Notes under the pieces: generated by a model | What the model was told of the DNA's origin: nothing | Seen by the model: the letters and a program-made list of their open reading frames with translations, nothing else | The model's database searches: none | Made by a program: the position numbers and the translations under genes | NCBI GenBank assembly: GCA_963576785.1 | Contig: OY756149.1 | Span: forward strand, 310,001 to 374,000 | Direction of reading: 5' to 3' | Length of the DNA stretch: 64,000 nt | DNA from: Chlorophyllum brunneum | Taxonomy: Eukaryota > Basidiomycota > Agaricomycetes > Agaricales > Agaricaceae | Shown here: positions 48,930 through 59,712 of the stretch, in pieces | Layout: every line of letters begins with the position of its first letter | Numbering within the stretch: the first letter of the stretch is position 1

Positions 48930-50918
48930 AAAACAAAGTGGAACCCATGCGTGTGAGATAATAACTACGTGCCGGCCCCGGCATCAGTAAAGCTTCGTTG
49001 TCCCCTCTTCCAATAATGTGGATATCGCTTTGCCGGTGTACCCAGGGTGGCACTTCGTTGAAGGGGATATCGCAGGATGGACGGATGATCTTGGAGTGTC
49101 AACTGGAAGGTATCTGGTCCTTACGGTTAGTCGCCCAGGATACCAATTTCACGATTTCACTACATACCTTGTCTATGAACCCCCGAATATTTGCTCCGGA
49201 AATGGCAACGTCTGATATCCACCGGCTCCACCCGAATTGCGAGAGTTGTTGCAATAGATCCTCCCCAAGATGTATCTCACACCGTGCTACAAGGCCAAAC
49301 AGGAAGGACAATGCCTTCGCATGGACATTTTCCACATCCCGGATCGGGCCAAGCCAGGATGGTGGCTGAATAAATGACGGTAAGTAGTCATTCAATATAC
49401 TCAGTATGTGCACTCACTGTTACTCACGGAATCGCGGTAAAGGGTATTGACAATTGCCGTGAGGCACCGTTGATGACTGTGGTATCCACGCAGAATTCGG
49501 GGCCTGACCTCGCTGGGTCACATAAGAAGTCGGAGAATGATGCGTGGTAGAATTCGAATCCGGAACGCCTCCCTTGACCAGATTTCCCTATACAGAGGAC
49601 AGAGTGAAGGTTGCCAGTGGCTGAATGGAAAGCTGTTAACGAAAGACCAAGCGCTGAACAGTTGTACAGCGTCCTGTGATAGCGGTCGAGAAAAAGAGAG
49701 ACAGAGTCGCGAATACCGAAGACGGTAGAGTCAAAGAGGTAGAGATCAAGGTGGAGAAGGGACAGAGTATTCGGAAGAACTGCTTTCGGTGTCTGCTTCA
49801 TGATTGGCATATAGAACTCATCTAACTTTGAGAGTGGGCTGGAATCCGACCCAGCAGTTCTTCGACCTAGTTCCAACACTGCCCGCAGTTGTCCCTCATG
49901 CCCAACATCAGTGTCCCGGCCAATGTATCCGATAGCGGCAGCCGCATAGCCGAATAAGCCCAACGAGGCGACGGATATTCTCATCGGATGGCCAAGCCAT
50001 CTCGGGGTGGAGATCGTACTTTGCAAGGATCTTCTTGAAACCATCACGAAGGTATGCTTCAATGTCACTGTCTGCATCACGCGATACCGGGGGGATAAGC
50101 TGCCACGAAACCCTCCCGGCCACCTCTGATGAAAAAGCCGCAGCAAGGTGGGGCTCCGGTCGGCTGAAGAACGCCCATAGGAAAGGTGTCGTCTGGTCGC
50201 GAATGGACATCGTGACAAGCTCGATGATACTACTCTGGGCGGTCTTGGTCTTGCATTCGTCGAGGCCATCAATGATGATGATCGCGTCCATCCCTACGGC
50301 CTGACCTTTATTGCTCAACTCCCGGAATGGCTTCACGAGGAGCTCCCGGAACTGAACATCAATCGACTTCTCAAGAACAAGACGATCATGCAGGACAATG
50401 GCGTCAATGAGGTCACGGTAGGCGGCGTATTTTGTTGTGAGTTGGTATGTGATTGTCGGCAAGAACTTCTTTGGGTCGTTCCACCCATTCGGTCGATGGG
50501 AGAAGAATGTCGCGCCTAGCTTCCCGGAATCATCGACACCCTCTGCACAGGTCTGAGCCACCGCAGACTTGCCGACACCTGCTGGTCCTCGCACCCGCAG
50601 CGCGCGCGTTTGCTGTGTCCTCCACTCGCCCGAACCCCAATCGGTGGTATCCCGGGTGTGTTCTTCTCTGGTTCCTGGGTGGCATTTGGGAGGGTCGCGA
50701 GCATATGAGTTGTGTATCGCTTCTGGTAGAGAAGCCGCGAGGAGTAGTTCAATACCAAATCCATGTCCTGTGTGTGTGGCCCTCGTCAAGCACAGCTGCC
50801 AGGACGGAATGATCAGATGATACTCACTGTTATCGGGTGCATAGTTGTTATTAACAGATGCATCGATAAAGCTACCACCATTGACGGAAATCCCTCCACT
50901 TTTCTCGAAGAATGGCAT
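48930..50918 (-). pseudogene. NACHT NTPase copy E, disrupted
   Basis: The first exon (M-P-F-F-E-K-S-G-G ... G-G-S-F-I-D-A-S), Walker A G-P-A-G-V-G-K-S-A and Walker B I-I-I-I-D-G-L-D-E-C are intact and in frame to about 49970. There, 12 bases are lost after R-R-L-V and one base is gained, shifting the frame. Exon 3 has a further frame change where W-P-D-P-E-A is shortened (about 49345). Exon 4 has TGA where the family has the Trp codon of R-R-W-R-S-K (about 49110). The rest of the C-terminal domain is recognisable to 48930. If expressed, it would give an N-terminal motif plus most of the NTPase core only. Confidence 0.85.
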
Positions 50919-51320
50919 CGGAGGGTAGATGACAGGAATGTAACAAGTTGTGGTTGGGGGTTGAACGTTGAGAGGTGGGAACATCACGAGGGCTCGAATG
51001 AGATATAGTCGTCGTCTGGTGACAATAATAAGCCCCAAAGAAAACCATTGCCTAAGACACTAACGTTTGAGAGATTGAAACCAGTGCAAAGTGAAAGATT
51101 TGAAGACCATTGAGATACTTGAATTTAAAACCCATGGTAGTCAACTTAACCTACGAGTGCATTCTCCATCCTGATTTTCCTGGTATTCCCAGACACATGC
51201 ATTAGAACGAACCTGTGAAACATTGTGGGTCAGGTGTTATCGGTGTGTAATTCTAATACCGACGCGGTAATTCAACAATGACACCATTGAGGACGGCCCA
51301 TGTCGAATAAGTCGCATCTA
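50919..51320 (-). repeat. Head repeat of the NLR module, copy E (inverted)
   Basis: On the minus strand it reads caagtatctcaatggtcttcaaatctttcactttgcactggtttcaatc, matching the region before NLR D (39311-39365). Further out it shows the gtcggtattag core seen before A and C. Confidence 0.6.
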
Positions 51321-51599
51321 GGGCAGTGGTTTGGGTTCAGATGGGCCCGGGAGGGCGTTATATCGGCAGACCACATTGCCAGTGTCCGCACCTGCCCTTG
51401 GGATAATGTAGCGCCAGATAACAACACTGAGTTCCAGGAGCCGCGTCTTCAACAGCAACTGTAGAGGTTCTTTCCTAGCCACAGCATTAGATCTCCATCT
51501 CTTGTACTACCATCCACCCATCCTGCTGTAACACCGACCCGCGGATTCACCAACAAACGATTAAGCCATTCGTCAAAAATCAGACTAACAATTACCATG

Positions 51600-52045
51600 G
51601 GTCCAGAGGAAGCAGTGAATTGCGTTGTCCAACGTGTGGTGCATGGCTAGGTCTAATAGTGCTCTACGAGACCTCGCTTCCCAAGGCTGCATATGATTCT
51701 GCTGCTTCGCTGAGATGCCTTTGCCATCTGCGCAACATGAAGGAATTATCAAGGAGCTGAGTACCTGGGTCAGTCGACCGGAGGATCCGCCTCGTGTGAT
51801 GATGATGGACAGGCCCAAGTCGATGCTGGTCCACATGTGTGCAGAGGCACTGGAGGAGCAATTATGCGCAAGTTTCTTCGATTCTTCATTGCTTCAAACA
51901 GGCGACCCAACACGATTTTTCACAACCATCACTTGTCAACTTGCCACTGAGGAGACGTTGTCTCGTTATGTTTGCGAGCACGTCAGCGTCCGTCTGATGT
52001 TGGGGCTTCAACCCAAGGGAAATAGAGGTGAAAGGGGATGTGTCT
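51600..52045 (+). pseudogene. NACHT relic, second subfamily, first fragment
   Basis: Conceptual translation shows a pattern typical of other agaricomycete NLRs: Y-D-S-A-A, then H-E-G-I-I-K-E-L-S-T-W-V, a remnant of the Walker A helix (K-S-M-L-V-H-M-C-A-E-A-L) without the P-loop glycines, and C-A-S-F-F plus G-D-P-T-R-F-F-T-T-I-T-C-Q-L-A. It differs from the A-H family. Frames change and stops interrupt, so it is dead. Confidence 0.65.
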
Positions 52046-52684
52046 AGGAATACACGAAGGTAAGGGAAAAGGCGGTTTGTCGAAGCGAGACGTTTACGAG
52101 CCTCTGGGAGGCAGAGAAGAGAGATAGGAATAATCGGATACTTTTTCACTGATTTTCGTGGACGAAGTACATTCATATTTATACAAAAATCCAAACCTAT
52201 GCTACGGAAACCTTGTACATAGTTTGTATGCACTGTAGAAATAATTTGAATAGAAAAGTAGAGTCCGAAACAGTCTGAATTAGGGATTATGGAGATATTA
52301 TATGGATTGAATGAAAGGGTACATAAGGGATTGAAAATTTTCATACTTTTAGTAACAACCATTCCTACGTGTTCAGGGATTTGAATGAAATTGTTTTATC
52401 GAGAGGGTACTGGCCGGCGCGGCGAATGGAGAGCGATGTCGGGGTGGAGAGTGAGGCAGTTAGGCCCGAAGACCTTTGCCCTTTTTGAGTCTGCGAGAAT
52501 TGATGCCCGTCTTGCTGGCATTCAAAACGTATCGGCCGTTGAGTCCTCGGCCTATTTTCCTTCATCGGACGAGCGGAATGTCGTGTACGAATAGGGCTAG
52601 TGGGAGGAGGGGGACGGATAGCCATTTGAAGGCCTAGCCATCGTCCGATCTCCACACCACCCATTTCCACTCATATGGGTCCCT

Positions 52685-52960
52685 TCTAGAGCGAAATTGC
52701 AGCGTGGTCCTTCGCTCGTTACCAAGTCACTGATGGTCCAGTTTAACCAACTGATCACCGAGCCGTTCCGGGAGCTTCTGAAGCAAAAGGTCGACTTTGG
52801 ATCCCGAAGGATTGTTGTTATTGATGATTCGACGAATACCCAAACATTCTAGCTCGCTCGAAAATCCTTCGGATCATCCTGGTATCGGCCCGCGAATTTC
52901 CGTTTCTGTGGTTGATCTTTAGCCAACCCGACATAGCCTGGATGTACCAGCGGTGGAGAT
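52685..52960 (+). pseudogene. NACHT relic, second subfamily, second fragment
   Basis: Codes V-T-K-S-L-M-V-Q-F-N-Q-L-I-T-E-P-F-R-E-L-L, then the Walker B remnant R-R-I-V-V-I-D-D, and in another frame F-P-F-L-W-L-I-F-S-Q-P-D, the usual next NACHT motif. It continues the relic at 51.6 kb after about 640 unrelated bases. The first part is repeated at 59555-59700. Confidence 0.65.
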
Positions 52961-53934
52961 GGACGCTCCAGTGATGGTGCGTTGGGGGGTGGTCATCCTG
53001 CACCTGAGGCAATAGTATTCCCAGATGGCAGTGTTTGTGGCACGGTGATACTTCGGCCCCAACGAAAGCGAAGCATTAACAAGACAGAGTGTCTTTTTTT
53101 TTCTAGTCGCTGGTGCAGGCAAAGTCAATCGTAGACACCTGTAGCAAACACAGAATTACGTTCAGCCCTATAAATCGCTATCACCAGATAAAGTTTCATT
53201 GTCATTCGAAATTTCTGCTCTCTCAAATGGGGGTTATGGCTGCCAAGACCAGGCGGACATGAATATAATGAAGACTATGAGTGAAAAGTCTCAACTTCGC
53301 AAGACAAGTTCGGGTGGTGTGTGTCCAGAAACGTCGGTCATCCAGTATGTGAAAACGGCACGATTGGAAGGGCAAAAAAACTGGGGAAAGTGACATTCCA
53401 ACCATCCCAGTGGACGACAAACGTATACTTTATATGACCGGGTCGGGTTCCAGGTGGCACCTGATTGTCCACTTTCTTGGGTTCAACACCTCAGGTACCG
53501 CAGCCGAATGGTCATCCTCGACCAAACGAGCATATTCCTTGATAAGCTCCATTTCGTCTGCGGAGAACCCCGATGTAGAGTCTTTAACGTCGCCAGGCAC
53601 CGAGTCCAAAATTGACCGAATTCTACACCGTGTTTATCTAGTCCCCAGACAGTACAATGTTGAGAAAACTCAACCCCCTCTCTGGCTTGGTTGATAGAAT
53701 CTGTCCACACAAATAATCTGGCGCATTCTATGCAAGAAAATTCATCCAGGCACGGTTATCAGTGGCTGGTGCAATTTCTCTTTGGAAATCCGGGACACCT
53801 GGGTAGAGATAACCCATGGAGAAATATATCGACGTTTGTGGGTGGACTGACACCGTTCATTACGGAACATCGTGTGTGGTGTCCGGCGAAATCCTTTAGG
53901 ACGAGATAATGAAATTCCTACAACACCCATAGAC
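52961..53934. other. Intergenic, no gene recognised
   Basis: Short frames on the plus strand (up to about 94 codons at 53410-53694) show no family features. The last 60 bases are the 3' flank shared by NLR copies E, F and G (gataatgaaattcct). Confidence 0.45.
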
Positions 53935-55928
53935 TCACACGGACGGCGAAGTAGAATCCATGGGTCTAAGCAAATAAACACCGTATTGATCCGGCTCTAG
54001 CAAGGCTTTGTTGCTTCCTCTTCCAATAACATAGATCTCCCTTCGCCGCGCACGCTCACGCTGTAGTGCCTGTAGTAACACACTGAGAGGCCCAGTGTGG
54101 TGTGGGCGGATGATCTTGGAACGCCAGTTTGAAGGTATCTAGTAGTTACAATTAGTTACCCAAAGTGTAAAATGTCGCAGGGTCATGACATACCTTGGCT
54201 ACGAATTCCTTGATATGCCCTCCAGAGAAGTTAAAGTCCGATGTCCACCGGCTCCAGCTGAATTGTGAGAGTTGCTGCAATATGTCCTCCCCAAGATGCA
54301 CATCACGGTCTGCTGCAAGAACGAACAAGCACCACAATGCCCTCGCATGAACAAGTTCCGCATCAGCTTCTGGATCGGGCCAGGCCAGGATGTTGACTGG
54401 GTGGGCAAACAAAGGTAAGTCATCATTCGATATCATCGGCATGTGCACCCACCCTTATTAATTGAGGCGTGGTACACGGTGTTGACAATTGTCGTGAAGC
54501 ACCATTGACGAATTTCTGGCGTATCAATACAGAATTCTGAGCCCGATCTCGCTGGGTCAGATAGGAAGTCGGTGAATGATGCATGGTAGAATGAGAAGTC
54601 AGTAGGCATCCCTCCATCAGATTTCGCTACGTCGAGGACAGAATGAAGGTCACCGGTAGCTGCATGGAAAGCTGTTAACGACAGGCCAAGCGCCGAACAA
54701 CTGTACAGGATGGAGCGACGGTGACGAAGATAGGTAGAGCTATGGAGACGAAGGTAGAGAAGTGACAGAGTATTCGGAAGAACTGCTTCTGGTATTTGTT
54801 TCATGATCAGCATATAGAACTGGTCCAGCTTGGAGAGTGGGCTGCTATCCAATCTAGTAGTCCTTCGACCTAGTTCTAACACTGCCCGCAGATGCGCCTC
54901 GTGCCCGACTCTAGTGTCCTGGCCAATGTAGCGGATGACAGTAGTCGCGTAGACAAACAAGCCCGACGACTGATCAACAAGGCAACGAATATCCTCATCT
55001 GATGGCCACGCCATCTGGGAGGGAAGACCGTACTTGGCAAGAATCTTCTTGAAGCCATCGCGAAGGTACGCTTCAATGTCACTATCGGCGTCACGCGATA
55101 CGGGGAGTGTGAGCTGCCATGAAACCTTCTTGGCCACCTCCGATGCAAAGGCTGCAGCGATATGGGGCTCTGGTCTGCTGAAGAATGCCCACAGGAAAGG
55201 TGTCGTCTGGTCATGAATGGATAACGTGACAAGCTCGATGATACTACTCTGGGCGGTCTTGGTCTTGCATTCGTCGAGACCATCAACGATGATCATCACG
55301 TCCATCTTCACGCCCTGATCCTTATCGCTCAACTCGCGGAGCGGTTTCACGAGGAGCTCCCGGAACTGGACGTCAATCGACTTCTCAAGAACAAGACGAT
55401 CATGCAGGACAATGGCGTCAACAAGGTCACGGTAGGCGGGGTATTTTGTTGTGAGTTGGTATGCGATTGTCGGCAAGAACTTCTTCGGATCATCCCACCC
55501 ATTCGGTCGATGGAAGAAGAATGTCGCGCCTAGCTTCCCGGAATCATCGATACCCTCTGCACAGGTCTGAGCCACCGCAGACTTGCCGACACCTGCTGGT
55601 CCCCGCACCCACAGCGCACGTGCCTGCTGCGTCTTCCACTCACCCGAGCCCCAACCAGTGATATCCCGGATGTATTCCTCTCGGGTTCCTGGGTGGCATT
55701 TTGAAGGATCGCGAGCATATGAGTTGTGTATTGCTTGTGGGAGAGTAACCCGGAGGAGTAGTTCAATACCTGGCCCTTTCCCTATGCGCGGCTTTCGTCA
55801 AGGACAGTTTTTAGTGTGGAGCGATGGGGATGATACTCGCCACTATCGAGGGCATAGTTGTTCACGGATGCGTCGACAAAGCTACCACCACTGACGGAAA
55901 CCCCTCCACTTTTCTCAAAGAACGGCAT
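53935..55928 (-). CDS. NACHT-type STAND NTPase (NLR-like), copy F, intact apart from a GC donor
   Basis: Predicted 605 residues from four exons read on the minus strand: 55841-55928, 54453-55775, 54194-54396 and 53935-54138. First exon M-P-F-F-E-K-S-G-G-V-S-V-S-G-G-S-F-V-D-A-S. Then Walker A G-P-A-G-V-G-K-S-A, Walker B I-I-V-D-G-L-D-E-C, F-F-S-R-P-E-P-H, and Y-H-A-S-F-T-D-F-L. The C-terminal domain carries W-R-S-K-I-I-R-P and G-R-G-S-N-K-A-L-L. Exons 2 and 3 have the same lengths as in copy G (1323 and 203). The first donor reads GCGAGT where A, E, G and H have GTGAGT. GC-AG introns do splice, at lower efficiency, so the gene may work or be weakened. The internal ATG just before Walker A (55608) opens the same frame but would lose the N-terminal motif. 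Confidence 0.85.
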
Positions 55929-56960
55929 GAGAAGGGAATGGTAAGAATGGTGATTGTGGGATGAAGGAGAAGCGAATATCACGGGGCCTCGAATATACTT
56001 CGGTAGACGCCATATACATGTACAGCAAGCAGTCCATGTATCCCCATGGCGTCGAACAACAACCTGGGTTCCAGGAATATTGTCTTTTTGTAAAGGCTCG
56101 TTCCCACCCACAGTATTCGGTGTTCACCATCATGCCGCCCGCTATATCACCGACTCGCCTTCACCAATAAGCAGGTCCCCTCACATCGTACCGAGATCAG
56201 GTCTCCAGGCGGATCCGTTAATAAGTCATGAATCTCAAACGTCCGATTTTATAACACTGTCAATAACTGTTAGTAACTGTTTGAAACATGCAGGGTGGGG
56301 GACAGCTGTTTGAAATTGTTAGAAACTGAAATCGGAGACGAATTTCGGTCTTAAGTTTAATCCCTAAGCTGAAATCGGCCACTGGAATTAAGTGGTCTTG
56401 GAAACGGGGAGCGTACTGGAGTGTATTCGAGCGTACACCCCATTTCTTTACACCTCAATACGCACACGTACCCGTGTGCGCTTCTATAGCCGAAGTCCAT
56501 TTACCTTGTAGTCAAATCATTGTAAGCTTCTTCACTTCAAACAGACAATTCGCTCGCCTCTCACATCACTCCCCTCTCACATCACTCCCCTCAGGCTCTC
56601 GTTGCACTGCGCATATATTGTAGTCCCTAATGACATCCGCACTGACCTGGATAACGAAGGACAAAGACCCCATGTATTGATCACCTTCTAATGAATACTT
56701 GTGCCTCATAAGCCTGTTAGGTCGTCAGACTTGTGTGTTGGTTTAGGACAAACTATTCTTCGCATCTAAAATGTAGCTCTAAAAGGATAATTATCTACCT
56801 TGACCCCGTCTTGCTTACAACATTGGCCTTGATAGAATTAGTCACACGAGCAGTTTTTTTGCCTCTTTAAAACCCGCCGCCTTGACCCTTTCGCCGTTCG
56901 TTGCAACACTCGAGACAATGGAATTCCTACCACACGCGAACTCACATTAAGATACTCGTA
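55929..56960. other. Gap between NLR F and NLR G with upstream repeat
   Basis: Upstream region of F and 3' flank of G. No coding gene is seen. At about 56240-56330 there are short repeats of the type taactgtt and ttgttagaaactg. Confidence 0.5.
56370..56560. repeat. Upstream repeat of NLR F, shared with NLR G
   Basis: Matches 59320-59495 in the same orientation and at a similar distance from the start: gaattaag, cggggagcgta, gtattcgagcgtacac, gtccatttacctt, agtcaaa and ctgtaagcttctt. It is a duplicated promoter-distal segment. Confidence 0.7.
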
Positions 56961-58942
56961 TCAAAGCGAAATATAACCCATAGGCTTGAGATAATAATTA
57001 CCATCTGACACCAGCAAGGCTTTGTTGCTCCCTCTTCCCATAATGTAGACTTCTCTTCGCCACATACGCTTACGCTGCAGTGTCCGCAGTAACTCATCGA
57101 GTAGACGTTTGCGAGGAGGATGGATGATCTTGGAGCGCCAACGTCGAGGTATCTGGTAGTTACAATTAGCTACCTGGAGTGCCAATGTCGCATCTTCATT
57201 ACGTGCCTTGGCCATGAAGTCCTTGATATGTGGTCTCCAAAAGTACCAGCGCGACGCCCACTGGCTCCAGTTGAATTGCGAGATTTGCTGTAATATATCC
57301 TCCCCCAGATGCACATCACGTTGTGCTGCCAGGTCAAACAAGTACTGTAATGTCCTCCCATGAACATGTTCTACGTCAGCTTCCGAGTCAGACCAAGCCA
57401 GGATGTTGCCTGGGTAAACGAGTAAGGGCAAATAATGATTCAATACCACAAGGTATGTGCACTCACCGCTATTAATTGAGGCGCGATACAAGGTATTGAC
57501 GATTGCTGCGAGGCATCGTTGACGAATTTCTGGCGTATCGACACAAAATTCGGGGCCCGATCTCGCTGGGTCGGATAGGAAGTCGGTGAATGATGCGTGG
57601 TAGAATGAGAAATTGGTAGGCAGCCCCCGGTCAGATTTCTTTATATCAAGGACAGAGTAAAGATTACTTGTGGATGCATGGAAAGCTGTTAATGAGAGAC
57701 CAAGCGCCGAACAAATGGACAGGATTGTAGGTTCTTCAAGAAAGTAGGCAGAAGGTTTGAGATGAAGGCGGAGAAGTGACAGAGTATTTGGAAGAACCAC
57801 CTCCGGTATCTGCTTCATGATCAGCATATAGAACTGGTCCAACGTCGAGAGTGGGCTGCTATCCGATCCAGCAGTCTTTCGACCTAGTTCCAACACCAGC
57901 CGCAGTTGCGCCTCATGCCCAGCGCTAGTGTCCTGACCAATGTACCGAATAATGACCGCTGCATAGGCGAACAACCCAGACGATTGATCAACAAGGCAAC
58001 GAATTTCCTCATCTGATGGCCAGTCCATCTGTGAGGGAAGACCGTACTTGGCAAGAATCTTCTTGAAGCCATCGCGAAGGTATGCTTCAATGTCACTGTC
58101 GGCATCACGGGATACTGGGAGGGTAAGCTGCCATGAAACCGTCTTGGCCAACTCCAAAGAAAAAGCTGAGGTAATGTGGGGCTCTGGTCGGCTGAAGAAT
58201 GCCCACAGGAAAGGCGAAGTCTGCTCATGAATGGATGTGGTGACAAGCTCGATGATCAGGCCCTGGGCTGCCTTGGTCTTGCATTCGTCTAGGCCATCAA
58301 CGATGATGATTGCGTCCATCTTCACGCCCTGGTCCTTATCGCTCAACTCCCGGAATGGCTTCACGAGGAGCTCCCGGAACTGAACATCAATCGACTTCTC
58401 AAGAACAAGACGATCATGCAGGACAATGGCGTCAACAAGGTCACGGTAGGCGGGGTATTTTGTTGTGAGTTGGTATGCGATTGTCGGCAAGAACTTCTTC
58501 GGATCATCCCACCCATTCGGTCGATGGAAGAAGAATGTCGCGCCTAGCTTCCCAGAATCATCGATACCCTCTGCACAAGTCTGAGCCACCGCAGACTTGC
58601 CGACGCCCGCCGCTCCCTGCACCCACAGCGCACGTGCTTGCTGCGTCTTCCATGCGCCCGAGCCCCAACCAGTGATATCCCGGATGTATTCCTCTCGAGT
58701 GCCTGGGTGGCATTTTGGAGGATCACGAGCATACGAATTGTGTATTGCTTGTGGGAGGGAAGCCGCAAGGAGTAGTTCGATACCTGGCCCTTTCCCTGTG
58801 TGTGGCTTTCGTCAAGGACAGCTTTCAGCGCGGAGCGATGGGGATGATACTCACCACTATCGGGGGCATAGTTGTTCACGGATGCGTCGACAAAGCTACA
58901 ACCGCTGACGGAAACCCCTCCACTTTTCTCAAAGAACGGCAT
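56961..58942 (-). CDS. NACHT-type STAND NTPase (NLR-like), copy G, intact
   Basis: Predicted 601 residues if spliced like A and F (exons 58855-58942, 57467-58789, 57207-57409 and 56961-57152). First exon M-P-F-F-E-K-S-G-G-V-S-V-S-G-C-S-F-V-D-A-S. Walker A is G-A-A-G-V-G-K-S-A, with Ala for the family Pro. Walker B is I-I-V-D-G-L-D-E-C, followed by F-F-S-R-P-E-P-H, Y-H-A-S-F-T-D-F-L, R-R-W-R-S-K-I-I-H-P and G-R-G-S-N-K-A-L-L. The second and third introns (57 and 54 nt) are both multiples of three and free of stops, and the third donor is GC. An unspliced reading therefore also gives a continuous 37-residue-longer protein. Highly similar to F and H, so it is a recent tandem duplicate. Confidence 0.88.
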
Positions 58943-59319
58943 CAGAAGGGTTTGGTAAGAATGAAGCTCGAAGACGAAGCGGGGCCTCGAATACTTCGGT
59001 AGACGCCAGTGATGTGCGGCTTGGTAACTAGATACATAACTTGGTTATAGCTACGGTTAACCCGGTTACGGTTACGGTTACACGCTAACTATAACCCAGC
59101 TGACTAAGAGCTGAACCACTGAGGAACTACGACGTTAGAATTACACCAGTAGAATCATCACGCTCATCATCAACCCCATCGGCATCTATATCAGCCAGCT
59201 CATGCAACTCCAGCTCATCTTCGAATGTCAGTGCTGCAAAGTGATTTTACAGAGAGGTCCAGTAATTAGATGAAAATCAAAAAGTTCCGCCGCGGCGCGC
59301 CTACTCCCTCTACGGAACA

Positions 59320-59495
59320 ACCGGCCACTAGAATTAAGGGAGATTAGAAGCGGGGAGCGTATTCGAGCGTACACACCATTTCGCACACGCAACCACGAGT
59401 GCTTCGATTTCCGGAGTCCATTTACCTTTTAGTCAAACCACTGTAAGCTTCTTCGTTTCTCGGCCACTTCAAACAGACCACCCTACACGTTTTTA
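59320..59495. repeat. Upstream repeat of NLR G, shared with NLR F
   Basis: Second copy of the segment at 56370-56560, 380-550 bases upstream of the G start. Confidence 0.7.
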
Positions 59496-59544
59496 CCTAC
59501 CATCACCTATCAACCAGCCACTCATTTCCTTTCCTTTGTGTTTT

Positions 59545-59712
59545 GTGTTTGGGCGAAACTGCGGCGTGACCTTCGTTACCAAATCACTGGTGGTCCAGTT
59601 TGACAATCTGGTCACCAGGTTCCAGGCGCTTTGGCGGAAAAGAACCGACTTGAGGCCACGAAGGGCCACTGTTATCGATGGACTCGACAATTCCCTAATA
59701 TCCACTCTGTAA
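59545..59712 (+). pseudogene. NACHT relic of the second subfamily, duplicate fragment
   Basis: Codes V-T-K-S-L-V-V-Q-F-D-N-L-V-T and a Walker B remnant A-T-V-I-D-G-L-D-N. Close to 52691-52850 at base level (gcgtg, ccttcg, gttaccaaatcactggtggtccagttt). It stops at the junction with NLR H. Confidence 0.7.

Noticed and set aside
56240..56340. Short repeated taactgtt/ttgttagaaactg units as a possible CRISPR-like array
   Set aside because: Units are irregular, very short and without spacers of constant size, and the genome is eukaryotic.
59040..59095. GGTTAC/GTTAAC-rich stretch resembling telomere-like repeats
   Set aside because: Only a few imperfect units, not the fungal TTAGGG repeat and not at a chromosome end pattern. 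Simple sequence is the better explanation.
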